A stretch of 40,017 bases of DNA from an uncultured Blautia sp. (GCA_900549015.1 URMH01000025.1:1-40017), one strand, 5' to 3'; positions 15,472 to 24,191 are shown, numbered from the stretch's first letter. Translations and numbers: made by a program. The notes: a model not told the origin generated them from the sequence alone.

Positions 15472-16539
15472 ATGAAGAAGAAAGTGATTTGCGCTCTGCT
15501 TTGCGCAGCAATGACAACAGCCCTGGTAACTGTTCCGGGCGTGGCTGTACACGCAGAAGAGAAAAAATTAATCGGCGTTACTATGCCGACAAAAGATTTG
15601 CAGAGATGGAATCAGGACGGCGAAAACATGAAAAAAGAGCTGGAAGCAGCAGGATATGAAGTAGATCTTCAGTACGCTTCCAATGATGTAAGTACACAGA
15701 TTTCTCAGGTTGAAAATCAGATTTCAAATGGCTGCGATCTGCTTGTAATTGCTTCCATTGATGGAAGCAGTCTGGGCGAACCGTTAAAACAGGCAAAAGA
15801 AGCAGGAATTCCGGTTATTGCTTACGACCGTCTCCTCATGAACTCTGATGCAGTTTCTTATTATGCAACATTCGACAACTATATGGTAGGACAGAAACAG
15901 GGCGAATATCTTGTAGAAGCTCTCGACCTGGAAAATCAGGACGGACCATTCAATATTGAATTATTTACAGGCGATCCCGGAGATAACAATTGCAACTTCT
16001 TCTTCGGCGGTGCTATGGACGTTCTTCAGCCATATATTGATGAGGGCAAACTTGTTGTAAAATCAGGACAGACAGAATTTGAGCAGGTTGCAACTCCAAA
16101 CTGGGACAGCGCGAAAGCACAGGACAGAATGGATACAATTATTGCAGGAAATTATGCGGACGGAACAAATCTTGACGCAGTTCTTTGCTCCAATGATTCT
16201 ACTTCCCTTGGTGTTCAGAATGCTCTGGCAGCTTCCTACACAGGAGAATATCCTGTGATCACAGGTCAGGACTGTGATACACCGAATGTAAAAAATATCG
16301 CTGCCGGCAAACAGGCTATGTCTGTATTTAAAGATACACGTGCTCTCGCATCTCAGGTTGTAAAAATGGTAGATTCCATTATGAAGGGCGAAGAAGTAGA
16401 AGTAAACGATACAGAAACATATGACAATGGTTCCGGTGTAGTTCCGTCCTACCTTTGCGAGCCGGTTGTAGTGACAAAAGACAATTATCAGGAAATCTTA
16501 ATTGACTCCGGATATTATGCAGAAGACCAGATTAAATAA
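15472..16539 (+). CDS. chvE: Multiple-monosaccharide ABC transporter substrate-binding protein (ChvE-type)
   Basis: 355 residues of the ChvE/XylF group, binding aldoses such as xylose, glucose, galactose or arabinose for MmsAB. Typical segments: GVTMPTKDLQRWNQDG, LQYASNDVSTQISQVENQI, GIPVIAYDRLL, FDNYMVGQKQGEYL, FTGDPGDNN, LCSNDSTSLGVQNAL and VITGQDCD. The signal peptide is residues 1-28, ending VHA before EEK, with no lipobox cysteine. Start 15472 is set by GGAGG (15459-15463); an upstream in-frame TTG at 15316 lies inside the terminator and is rejected. A perfect hairpin separates it from mmsA. Confidence 0.92.
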   Translation: MKKKVICALLCAAMTTALVTVPGVAVHAEEKKLIGVTMPTKDLQRWNQDGENMKKELEAAGYEVDLQYASNDVSTQISQVENQISNGCDLLVIASIDGSSLGEPLKQAKEAGIPVIAYDRLLMNSDAVSYYATFDNYMVGQKQGEYLVEALDLENQDGPFNIELFTGDPGDNNCNFFFGGAMDVLQPYIDEGKLVVKSGQTEFEQVATPNWDSAKAQDRMDTIIAGNYADGTNLDAVLCSNDSTSLGVQNALAASYTGEYPVITGQDCDTPNVKNIAAGKQAMSVFKDTRALASQVVKMVDSIMKGEEVEVNDTETYDNGSGVVPSYLCEPVVVTKDNYQEILIDSGYYAEDQIK

Positions 16540-16555
16540 TCTGAGGACAAAATAG

Positions 16556-16578
16556 GCAGGCGGGATATTCCCGCCTGC
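16556..16578 (+). other. Hairpin between chvE and mmsA
   Basis: GCAGGCGGGA (16556-16565) and TCCCGCCTGC (16569-16578) form a perfect 10-base, GC-rich stem with a TAT loop. No T run follows, so it is not a terminator on this strand. It more likely protects the 3' end of a processed chvE transcript. Confidence 0.8.
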
Positions 16579-16601
16579 AAAAATGACAGGGAGGGATTCA
16601 G

Positions 16602-18140
16602 TTGGCTAAGATACTTTTGGAAATGAAAAATATCACCAAGACTTTCCCGGGTGTAAAAGCGCTGGATAACGTAAATCTTCAGGTAGAAGAAGGCGAAATT
16701 CATGCACTGGTGGGAGAAAACGGTGCGGGAAAATCTACTTTGATGAACGTATTAAGTGGGATTTATCCCTATGGGACATATGAAGGAAATATTATTTATA
16801 ACGGAGAAATCTGTAAATTCAATAACATTAAAGACAGCGAAGAAAAAGGAATCGTAATTATTCACCAGGAGCTTGCCCTTGTGCCTTATATGACAATCGG
16901 GGAAAATATGTATCTTGGAAATGAAAGAGGAAAATCCTTCTCCATCAACTGGAATGAAACATATGGAGAAGCAGATAAATATTTGAAAATAGTAGGACTG
17001 GAGGAATCCTCCAGAACTTTGATCAAAGATATTGGAGTTGGAAAACAGCAACTTGTGGAGATTGCAAAAGCACTTGCAAAAAATGCGAAGCTTTTGATTC
17101 TTGACGAACCTACAGCATCTTTAAATGAAGATGATTCCAAGGCGCTTCTTGAACTTTTGCTGAAGTTTAAGAAAAACGGAATGACTTCTATTATTATTTC
17201 TCATAAGTTAAATGAGATTTCTTATGTGGCAGATAAAATCACGGTAATTCGTGACGGCTCCACCATAGAGACTCTTGATAAGAAAAAAGACGATATGTCT
17301 GAGCAGCGTATTATTCAGGGTATGGTAGGGCGTGAGCTGACAGACCGTTTTCCGAGACGCTCCGGAAAGCCGAAATCGGAGCTTGCCATGGAAGTAAAAA
17401 ACTGGAGTGTATATCACCCTCTGTATACGGAAAGAAAAGTGGTAGACAATGTTTCTTTTAAGGTTCATAAAGGAGAGGTTGTCGGAATCTCCGGTCTGAT
17501 GGGAGCAGGACGGACAGAGCTTGCCATGAGTATTTTCGGAAAAAGCTACGGCACTAAAATTTCCGGTCAGATATTTATGAATGGCAGGGAAGTGCATTTG
17601 AATACGGTGCAGGCAGCGATTGACAACCATCTGGCGTATGTGACGGAGGACAGAAAGGGAAACGGACTGATTCTTTCTAAATCTATAAAAATGAATACTT
17701 CTCTTGCGAATATGAGAGGAATCAGCAGCAGAAATGTGATTGATGGTGATAAGGAATTTGCTGTAGCGGAGGAATACAGACAGAAGCTCCATACAAAATG
17801 TCCTTCCGTAGAACAGAATGTGGGAAATTTAAGCGGTGGCAACCAGCAGAAAGTGCTTCTTGCCAAGTGGATGTTTGCAGAACCGGATATTTTGATTCTT
17901 GATGAGCCGACGAGGGGAATCGATGTAGGGGCGAAATACGAGATTTACTGTATTATCAATGATCTTGTGGCAGCAGGAAAATCGGTAATTATGATTTCCT
18001 CAGAGCTTCCTGAGGTTCTGGGAATGTCCGATAGAATTTATATTATGAATGAGGGCAAGATCGTGGGCGAAGTAGGAAGAGAAGAGGCAACGCAGGAACT
18101 TATTATGTCTCGGATTGTAAAATCAGGAAAAGGAGAGTAA
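16602..18140 (+). CDS. mmsA: Multiple-monosaccharide ABC transporter ATP-binding protein
   Basis: 512 residues with two tandem ABC domains, as in XylG/GguA/MglA. Domain 1 has Walker A GENGAGKS (38-45), VGKQQLVEIAKALA as signature and LILDEPTASL. Domain 2 has the degenerate P-loop GLMGAGRTEL usual for sugar importers, LSGGNQQKVLLAKWM and LILDEPTRGIDVGAK. The start is TTG at 16602: AGGGAGGG (16588-16595) lies six bases upstream, and the frame gives AKILLEMKNITKTFPGVKAL. The alternative ATG at 16623 would remove the first beta strand. mmsB follows after 4 bases. Confidence 0.94.
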   Translation: MAKILLEMKNITKTFPGVKALDNVNLQVEEGEIHALVGENGAGKSTLMNVLSGIYPYGTYEGNIIYNGEICKFNNIKDSEEKGIVIIHQELALVPYMTIGENMYLGNERGKSFSINWNETYGEADKYLKIVGLEESSRTLIKDIGVGKQQLVEIAKALAKNAKLLILDEPTASLNEDDSKALLELLLKFKKNGMTSIIISHKLNEISYVADKITVIRDGSTIETLDKKKDDMSEQRIIQGMVGRELTDRFPRRSGKPKSELAMEVKNWSVYHPLYTERKVVDNVSFKVHKGEVVGISGLMGAGRTELAMSIFGKSYGTKISGQIFMNGREVHLNTVQAAIDNHLAYVTEDRKGNGLILSKSIKMNTSLANMRGISSRNVIDGDKEFAVAEEYRQKLHTKCPSVEQNVGNLSGGNQQKVLLAKWMFAEPDILILDEPTRGIDVGAKYEIYCIINDLVAAGKSVIMISSELPEVLGMSDRIYIMNEGKIVGEVGREEATQELIMSRIVKSGKGE

Positions 18141-18144
18141 AAGA

Positions 18145-19317
18145 ATGGAGAAGAAGATTCAGTTTTCAGAAGTTCTGAAAAAATATACAATGGTACTTGT
18201 ACTGGTTGTAGTGGTCGTTCTTTTTACAATCAATACAGAGGGAAGAATGGTTCTTCCACAGAATGTAAATAACCTTATTGCACAGAACGCATATGTATTT
18301 ATTTTGGCAACCGGTATGTTGTTCTGTATTTTAACAGGAGGAAATATCGACCTGTCAGTAGGTTCTGTTGTTTGTTTTGTGTCAGCAATAGGCGGCAAAA
18401 TGATGGTGGAAAGCAATATGAATCCTTATCTTACAATGATTGTTATGCTGCTTGTAGGAATTGTAATCGGCGCATGGCAGGGATTCTGGATTGCATATGT
18501 CCGTATTCCACCGTTTATTGTAACACTTGCAGGAATGTTTGCTTTCCGTGGACTTTCCAATGTTGTTCTGGAAGGACAGACACTGGCGCCAATGCCGGAA
18601 TCTTACCTTGCATTGTTTAACAATTATGTACCGGATCCATTTGGAACAGAAACCTTTAACGTAACCTGTTTTGCAGTGGGAGTGATCGTGTGTGCGGTTT
18701 ATGTGATTCTTGTAATGAAAGGCCGTGCAGATCGTGTGAAAAAAGGATATAAAGTTGAAGCTCTCGGTGGAACTCTTATTAAAATGGTAGTTATCTGTGC
18801 GGCAGTCCTTCTCTTCATGTTCCGCCTTGCACAGTACAAAGGAGTTCCGAATTCTCTTGTATGGGTTGTTGTAGTCATTGCTATTTATACATATATTGCC
18901 TCGAAAACAACAACAGGACGTTATTTCTATGCAGTAGGAGGAAATGAAAAAGCAACAAAACTTTCCGGTATTAATACAAACCGCGTATATTTTCTGGCTT
19001 ACCTGAATATGGGACTTTTATCAGCAGTTGCAGGAATGATTACTATGGCTCGTATGAATTCTGCAAATCCCCAGGCAGGAACAAACTTTGAGATGGACGC
19101 AATTGGCGCATGTTTCATCGGTGGTGCTTCTGCATACGGCGGAACAGGAACCGTTCCCGGTGTTATTATCGGTGCACTCCTCATGGGTGTCTTAAACCTT
19201 GGCATGAGTATCATGGGTATTGATCAGAACCTTCAGAAGGTTGTAAAAGGTCTTGTTCTTCTTGCAGCCGTAATCTTCGATGTAGTAAGTAAGAGAAAGT
19301 CTTTCATTGTAAAATAA
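18145..19317 (+). CDS. mmsB: Multiple-monosaccharide ABC transporter permease
   Basis: 390 residues, about ten membrane helices, of the XylH/GguB family (BPD_transp_2). GNIDLSVGSVVCFVSAIGG, WIAYVRIPPFIVTLAGMFAFRG and ATKLSGINTNRVYFLAYLNMG are characteristic, and FIGGASAYGGTGTVPGVIIGALLMGVLNLGMS closes the core. It is the only membrane subunit, so it works as a homodimer with MmsA. AAAGGAG precedes the ATG and overlaps the mmsA end. Confidence 0.94.
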   Translation: MEKKIQFSEVLKKYTMVLVLVVVVVLFTINTEGRMVLPQNVNNLIAQNAYVFILATGMLFCILTGGNIDLSVGSVVCFVSAIGGKMMVESNMNPYLTMIVMLLVGIVIGAWQGFWIAYVRIPPFIVTLAGMFAFRGLSNVVLEGQTLAPMPESYLALFNNYVPDPFGTETFNVTCFAVGVIVCAVYVILVMKGRADRVKKGYKVEALGGTLIKMVVICAAVLLFMFRLAQYKGVPNSLVWVVVVIAIYTYIASKTTTGRYFYAVGGNEKATKLSGINTNRVYFLAYLNMGLLSAVAGMITMARMNSANPQAGTNFEMDAIGACFIGGASAYGGTGTVPGVIIGALLMGVLNLGMSIMGIDQNLQKVVKGLVLLAAVIFDVVSKRKSFIVK

Positions 19318-19330
19318 AACTTCCGGCAGG

Positions 19331-19356
19331 CAGCTCGCAGAAATGCGGGCTGTTTT
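19331..19356 (+). terminator. Terminator of the mms operon
   Basis: CAGCTCGCA (19331-19339) pairs with TGCGGGCTG (19344-19352), one G-T, around a GAAA tetraloop, followed by TTTT. Confidence 0.8.
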
Positions 19357-19375
19357 GCATGGGTGTAAGATAAAA

Positions 19376-19403
19376 TTGCCCGGGGTAAAGAGATGGGTAG
19401 AAT
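19376..19403 (+). promoter_or_regulatory. Possible promoter of the small unknown gene
   Basis: TTGCCC (19376-19381), a 16-base spacer and TAGAAT (19398-19403). It would place the transcript start downstream of the in-frame ATG at 19393, supporting the later start at 19441. Confidence 0.45.
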
Positions 19404-19440
19404 AAGGACAAGAATTAAATGGAGAGTGAAGGGAAAAAAT

Positions 19441-19704
19441 ATGGAGCAGTCTACAGGCAGAGAGAGTAGAAAAGACAATGACTTGTTTTTTACATGCAGC
19501 CTGATTGATTATATTGGGAGAAAAACAAAAAATACAAGAGCAGATGTTGTAAATGCTCTTGGGAAAAAGAGACTTGAGAAAATTTATGACCTTGCGGACG
19601 TATATCACAGCGATAACATAGACAGGGTAAGTGATGATTTTATCGAAGAATGCAAAATCACCAAGGGAAATTTTGACAATGTGGGAGAATTATCTGCAAA
19701 ATAA
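19441..19704 (+). CDS. Small helical protein of unknown function
   Basis: 87 residues if started at 19441, where GAAGGG lies about ten bases upstream; an earlier in-frame ATG at 19393 would add 16 basic residues but lacks a ribosome site. The sequence is mostly helical: LFFTCSLIDYIGRKTKNTRADVVNALG, then KRLEKIYDLADVYHSDNIDRVSDDFIEE. I recognise this as a pattern seen in small proteins of gut Clostridia but cannot name the family. It ends abruptly after GNFDNVGELSAK, which may be a shortened C-terminus. No signal peptide or membrane helix is present. It stands alone between two operons. Confidence 0.65.
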   Translation: MEQSTGRESRKDNDLFFTCSLIDYIGRKTKNTRADVVNALGKKRLEKIYDLADVYHSDNIDRVSDDFIEECKITKGNFDNVGELSAK

Positions 19705-19720
19705 GGTTCTGTAAAATTCC

Positions 19721-19749
19721 TGTACAATCGCGGGGAAACATCGTATAAT
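19721..19749 (+). promoter_or_regulatory. Promoter of the PHP phosphatase gene
   Basis: TGTACA (19721-19726), a 17-base spacer and TATAAT (19744-19749). AAAGGAA lies before the ATG at 19797. Confidence 0.65.
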
Positions 19750-19796
19750 CATTTTGATAACGAAGGGAGATTCACACGGAAAGGAAATGAAAAATT

Positions 19797-20519
19797 ATGA
19801 GTTACGAATACGTTCTTGATTTACATACACACACGATCGCAAGCGGACACGCTTATAATACGTTAAGGGAAATGGCAAAGGCGGCGTCAGACAAAGGGCT
19901 TTCTGTTCTTGGAATTACAGAACATGCGCCGAAGATGCCGGGGACATGTCACAGCTTTTATTTTCATAATTTAAAGACAGTTCCAAGAGAGCTTTACGGG
20001 ATCAGGCTGCTTTTAGGTTCTGAAGTGAATATTATGGACTTTGAAGGAAATATTGACCTGGAAGAGCGGGATTTAAAAGGCATAGATATCATTATTGCAA
20101 GTCTCCATACGCCTTGTATTAAGCCGGGAAGTATCAAAGAAAATACAACGGCATACTTAAAAGTAATGGAAAATCCATATGTGAATATTATCGGACACCC
20201 GGATGATGGAAGGTATCCGGTAGATTACCGTGCGCTTGTGGAAGGCGCGAAAGAGAAGGGAAAGGTTCTGGAGCTTAATAACCATTCTCTGGATCCAAAA
20301 TGTTTCCGAAGAGACGCAAGAGAAAATGATTTAAAAATGCTGGAGCTTTGTAAGGAGTACGCAGTTCCCGTTATTATGGGAAGCGATGCGCATTTTGACA
20401 CTCTCATAGGAGAATTTTCTATGGCAAAGAAACTTCTGGAGGAAGTGGATTTTCCGGAAGAATTGGTACTTAACAGAAGCGTAGAGGCTCTGCAAGGGCA
20501 CGTAAATGTGAAGTTATAA
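19797..20519 (+). CDS. PHP domain phosphatase (YcdX-like)
   Basis: 240-residue metal-dependent phosphoesterase of the PHP superfamily, YcdX-type. The expected metal ligands are all present: H10 and H12 (DLHTHT), H18, H43 (TEHAP), E76 (GSEVN), H104 (SLHTP), H134 (GHPDD), and D197/H199 (GSDAHF). This is the three-metal set of YcdX. The family hydrolyses small phosphate esters, but the physiological substrate is not known. It is cytoplasmic, has its own promoter, and shows nothing unusual. Confidence 0.9.
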   Translation: MSYEYVLDLHTHTIASGHAYNTLREMAKAASDKGLSVLGITEHAPKMPGTCHSFYFHNLKTVPRELYGIRLLLGSEVNIMDFEGNIDLEERDLKGIDIIIASLHTPCIKPGSIKENTTAYLKVMENPYVNIIGHPDDGRYPVDYRALVEGAKEKGKVLELNNHSLDPKCFRRDARENDLKMLELCKEYAVPVIMGSDAHFDTLIGEFSMAKKLLEEVDFPEELVLNRSVEALQGHVNVKL

Positions 20520-20557
20520 AAGTTTTGTAAGAATTTTCGTTCTTTTTTGAAAAACAC

Positions 20558-20587
20558 TTGCTTATCATATTTTAACGTGTTAAAATA
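20558..20587 (+). promoter_or_regulatory. yerC promoter with perfect palindrome over the -10
   Basis: TTGCTT (20558-20563), a 17-base spacer and TAAAAT (20581-20586). Across it lies a perfect palindrome with nine-base arms (20568-20576 and 20579-20587, left arm TATTTTAAC, centre GT). A protein bound here would block polymerase. Autoregulation by the YerC/TrpR-like product is a reasonable guess, not shown. Confidence 0.6.
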
Positions 20588-20627
20588 ATAATATATTAAT
20601 TGGATGTTATTTCAAAGGAGTATGAAC

Positions 20628-20942
20628 ATGAGTAAAAAAATCAGAACTGAAGCCGTAGACCATCTATTTGAAGCGATTCTGTGTCTGAAAAATAAAGAAG
20701 AATGCTATACATTTTTTGAAGATGTTTGCACTATAAATGAGCTTCTTTCTTTATCACAGCGTTTCGAAGTTGCAAAGATGTTGATGGACAAATGCACATA
20801 TCTTGATATTTCTGAAAAAACAGGAGCTTCCACAGCGACTATAAGCCGTGTGAATCGTTCCCTGAATTACGGAAACGACGGATATGAGATGGTATTTGAA
20901 AGAATGGCGGAGAATAAAGAAGACAGCGAAGAAAATAAATAA
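20628..20942 (+). CDS. yerC: YerC/YecD family TrpR-related protein
   Basis: A 104-residue all-helical DNA-binding protein of the TrpR superfamily, matching the YerC/YecD family: VDHLFEAILCLKNKEECYTFFEDVCTINELLSLSQRFEVAKML, then the helix-turn-helix YLDISEKTGASTATISRVNRSLNYG (about residues 58-82). The tail is acidic. The ligand and targets of the family are not established. ATG 20628 is chosen because AAAGGAG (20614-20620) is seven bases upstream; the ATG at 20622 is too close to it. Confidence 0.92.
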   Translation: MSKKIRTEAVDHLFEAILCLKNKEECYTFFEDVCTINELLSLSQRFEVAKMLMDKCTYLDISEKTGASTATISRVNRSLNYGNDGYEMVFERMAENKEDSEENK

Positions 20943-20955
20943 GTATAAAGGAAGA

Positions 20956-20986
20956 AGACAGAGGGTGAGAGCCATCTGTCTTTTTT
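20956..20986 (+). terminator. Terminator after yerC
   Basis: AGACAGA (20956-20962) pairs with TCTGTCT (20975-20981), with two more G-C pairs inside, followed by a run of T to 20986. It stands only 26 bases before the next gene, so the two-component genes depend on readthrough or on an upstream promoter that I do not see. Confidence 0.75.
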
Positions 20987-21012
20987 ATAAAACAATAAAA
21001 GGACAAAGGAAA

Positions 21013-22557
21013 ATGTATAAAATATTGATTGTTGATGATGAAAGACGAGAAAGAGAAGGTTTGAAGAGACTGATTGAGAGATATAAATACCCGTTGGAGG
21101 TTTATACTGCTGAGGACGGGGAAGAAGCTCTGCAATATTTTGGAAAAATGGAAATAGATATTCTGCTGACAGATATAAAAATGCCTTTTATGACAGGAAT
21201 TGAGCTGATAGAACAGGTAAGAAAGGGGGGATATACCCCGTTTTGTATTATTTTCAGCGCTTATGGCGAATTTGAATATGCACAGAATGCGATTTCTCTC
21301 GGAGTAATCCAGTATCTGTTAAAGCCAATACTCCTGGAAGATTTCCAGAAACTTTTTGATAAAGTATGCGCTTTATGTGAGGAAAAATACAGAGTATTAG
21401 AAGAGAATAAACATCATCAGGAAGAAGAAAAAACACAGAAAACAATAAAATCTTTTCGAAGCTTTCTTCTTTACCTGGAGAGCGGATTTTTATCAGAGGA
21501 GGAAAAGGCGGAACTGGAAAAACCCTTTTCAGATAAAAAATATCGTCTTTTTGCTGTTTTGAGCTATTCTTTTTTATTTTCTTTCCGATGGAAAGATTTT
21601 AAAGAAGATATAAAAAGAATTTTAGGCGAAGATGTTGTGATAGTAAATATGGACGATTCTCAGATTCTGCTGCTCCTTCCGGAAGAAAAAGAATGCAGGG
21701 AAAAACATATTAAAGAATATTGTGAAAGTCTTATTAAAGTATCAAAAGATTCTTATCAGTCAGACATTTTAATTATTGCAGGACCAGTGTGCAAAGGTCT
21801 TGACGAAATGAAAAAAGAATATGAGAAAATACGGGAAATGATGGATTATCAATTTTTTATTTCCGAGAGTTCATATATTCTTTATGACAGTGATTTTGTG
21901 ATAAAAAAACAGAGCGATATGCTTCCTGTGTATTTCAATAAAATTCTTACATGCGGAAAATTAAAGGACTATGCGGGAATAAAAACAGAATTTGAAAAGG
22001 TGTTCCGGTATATAGATGACAATATGGGATTCAGCTCGATTTATATTAAATACAACTTTACGGATATTATGAAAAAAATTTGCGAGTGTCTTCACAGTGA
22101 GGAGTGGCTTGTACAGGGGATTGAGGAAATATATGAAGCAAAATCACTGGACAATATAAAGGCAATTATTATGGATTTTGTGGAACAGGCAGAGACAGGA
22201 GAGGAAGAAAGCTGTTCTGAAAACCGTCTTGTGGCAATGGCGAGAAAAATAGTAAGCGAGCGTTATCAGGATATTTCTTTAGGTGTATCCGTAATTGCGG
22301 AGGAGCTGGATGTGACGCTTGCATATTTGAGTACCCTGTTCAAAATGGAAACGGGACAGTCTCTTGTAAAATATATTACATCATACAGAATGGAGCAGGC
22401 AAAATATCTTCTGGAAACTACGAATATGAAAATTGCAGATGTGGCAGAAAAATCCGGGTATTTAAACACGTCATATTTTATTTCATTATTCAAAAACCGG
22501 GAAGGCTTAAGTCCTGCCCAGTACAGGGAGAAAAAATTCAATCATGAAGAGGCATAA
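21013..22557 (+). CDS. YesN-type AraC response regulator of the GH112 locus
   Basis: 514 residues from ATG 21013, set by AAAGGA (21005-21010); the frame is open further upstream but that part is the yerC tail and terminator. The receiver domain has D8/D9, phospho-acceptor D54 (LLTDIKMPF) and K104 (LLKPI). The middle region is unclassified. The C-terminal AraC domain (about 410-510) has DVTLAYLSTLFKMETGQSLVKYI and VAEKSGYLNTSYFISLFKNREGLSPAQYR. It overlaps the kinase gene by 14 bases. By position, it likely activates the importer / GH112 operon starting at 24281. Confidence 0.93.
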   Translation: MYKILIVDDERREREGLKRLIERYKYPLEVYTAEDGEEALQYFGKMEIDILLTDIKMPFMTGIELIEQVRKGGYTPFCIIFSAYGEFEYAQNAISLGVIQYLLKPILLEDFQKLFDKVCALCEEKYRVLEENKHHQEEEKTQKTIKSFRSFLLYLESGFLSEEEKAELEKPFSDKKYRLFAVLSYSFLFSFRWKDFKEDIKRILGEDVVIVNMDDSQILLLLPEEKECREKHIKEYCESLIKVSKDSYQSDILIIAGPVCKGLDEMKKEYEKIREMMDYQFFISESSYILYDSDFVIKKQSDMLPVYFNKILTCGKLKDYAGIKTEFEKVFRYIDDNMGFSSIYIKYNFTDIMKKICECLHSEEWLVQGIEEIYEAKSLDNIKAIIMDFVEQAETGEEESCSENRLVAMARKIVSERYQDISLGVSVIAEELDVTLAYLSTLFKMETGQSLVKYITSYRMEQAKYLLETTNMKIADVAEKSGYLNTSYFISLFKNREGLSPAQYREKKFNHEEA

Positions 22558-24175
22558 TAAAAATTCTATATGGAACAGGCTGAAATATTCTTTTATATTA
22601 ATTTTGATTGTGCCGGTTCTGGCACTTGGAAGTTATATGGTGTATTCTTCTATTGCCTTTGTGAAAAATGAGAGAAATATGGAAGCAAAGCAGATGATGG
22701 AAACGAATATTCTGGATTTGAATAACCGATTGGAGCAGTGCGAAAATTCTTTAATTTATGCTGCGAGTAATTTTACGCTTCAGGAATTTCTCCAGATGAA
22801 TCCGGAGGAGTATATTCAAGTAAACAAAGCGTCTAAAAATGTGGGACCGCTTTTGTATAATGTGCTTCTTTCTAATCAGTATTATAAGAAGTTAAGCGTA
22901 TATGCAGAAAAGGATTTTCATGTAATGAGCGCTCTCATTAGAAATTCTTCAGAAGTGGAAAATGAAACGTGGTATCAGGAAACATTGAAAACTTCGGACA
23001 TTTGCTGGTGGTATGAAGAGGAAAAGTTTTTTCTGTCCAGAAAAATAGCCACTGCATATCCCAAAAAGACAATTGGTGTAATTTGTGCGGAGATAAAGCC
23101 GGAATTATTTAAAAAAAGCTTCAATATTTTTGAAAATATACCGGTTAAAATAGAATTAAACGGAAGCAGCCTTTTGTATAAAAGCGATGACTGGAAAGAT
23201 GGATATTTAAAAAAGGACCTGGAATTAAAGCTCACGAGCTGGCATCTGGAATATCAGATAAGCAGGCGGTATTTTTATCCGCGCACATGGATGACAATTT
23301 TAATGCCCGTCTGTATTATTGCGGTAGTTGTGGCGCTTGCAGGACTTGTAATTTATTTCATATTGAAAATGTTGGTAAAGGAAGTAGATTACCTTGTAGA
23401 GCAGGTGGGAAAAGTAAAAGCAGGAAATCTGGATGTTACTCTTCATTCTGTGCAGACAGAAGAATTAAATATTCTTGTGGGAAGCATTAATGGAATGCTG
23501 GGGAGAATCCGGCAGCTAATTAAAAAAGTTTATGAAAATGAGCTGGAACAGAAAAAACTGGAGTTGGAAGTTCTGCAGTCAAAAATAAGTCCTCATTTTC
23601 TTTATAACAACCTTTCAGCAATTAACTGGATTGCCATAGAAAAAGGACAGGACAGTATTTACGAAATTACAACACAGATGGCAGCTTTTTACAGGACAGC
23701 CTTAAATAAAGGAAAAAAAGCAGACAGGCTGGAACTGGAAATTGCCAATATCAGGGCATATATTAAGTTGCAGCTTATTTCACATGAAGATTCTTTTGAT
23801 GTTGATTATGAAATTGATGAAGGGATTCTTTCCTGTATCGTACCAACCTTTATTCTGCAGCCACTTGTAGAAAATGCTATAGAGCACGGAATCGACCTTT
23901 TGCGGATAAAAAAAGGAAAGCTGACTGTAAGAGCATACCGAAGCAATTCTTGTATTTATCTGGAAGTGGAAGATAACGGAGAGGCGTTATATAAGGAAAT
24001 GGGAGCGGGGATTTTTGACAGTGAGAAATATGGGTATGGCACAGGAAATGTTCACAGAAGAATCCAGCTTATGATGGGGGAAGAATACGGACTGACTATT
24101 TATACTTCGAAAAAAGGAACAATATCCAGGCTTCGTTTGAAGGCGGATGATATAAATTTTTTAATAGTACAGTAG
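22544..24175 (+). CDS. YesM-type sensor histidine kinase of the GH112 locus
   Basis: 543 residues. Helix about 13-36, an extracellular region of about 210 residues (41-248) with a Cache-like look (ETWYQETLKTSDICWW, then FFLSRKIATAYPKKTIGVICAEIKPE), helix about 250-275, HAMP (about 275-330), and a His_kinase domain with H351 in KISPHFLYNN. N444 in LVENAIEHGI, DNGE (477-480) and YGTGNVHRR form the ATP site. Unlike the kinase at 11163, it has its own substantial sensor domain and no dedicated binding protein gene. No terminator follows, so readthrough into the importer is possible. Confidence 0.93.
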   Translation: MKRHNKNSIWNRLKYSFILILIVPVLALGSYMVYSSIAFVKNERNMEAKQMMETNILDLNNRLEQCENSLIYAASNFTLQEFLQMNPEEYIQVNKASKNVGPLLYNVLLSNQYYKKLSVYAEKDFHVMSALIRNSSEVENETWYQETLKTSDICWWYEEEKFFLSRKIATAYPKKTIGVICAEIKPELFKKSFNIFENIPVKIELNGSSLLYKSDDWKDGYLKKDLELKLTSWHLEYQISRRYFYPRTWMTILMPVCIIAVVVALAGLVIYFILKMLVKEVDYLVEQVGKVKAGNLDVTLHSVQTEELNILVGSINGMLGRIRQLIKKVYENELEQKKLELEVLQSKISPHFLYNNLSAINWIAIEKGQDSIYEITTQMAAFYRTALNKGKKADRLELEIANIRAYIKLQLISHEDSFDVDYEIDEGILSCIVPTFILQPLVENAIEHGIDLLRIKKGKLTVRAYRSNSCIYLEVEDNGEALYKEMGAGIFDSEKYGYGTGNVHRRIQLMMGEEYGLTIYTSKKGTISRLRLKADDINFLIVQ

Positions 24176-24191
24176 GGTACTGAAAAAATTT

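Noticed and set aside
17208..17792. 194-residue minus-strand open frame inside mmsA
   Set aside because: Antisense shadow of a fully conserved ABC ATPase; composition rich in His, Tyr and Ser typical of shadows.
20529..20548. Possible terminator after the PHP gene
   Set aside because: The AAGAA/TTCTT stem is only five weak pairs; too little to call despite the T run.
24166..24182. Small hairpin at the end of the second kinase gene
   Set aside because: A five-pair stem followed by GAAAAAATTT rather than a T run; not a terminator.
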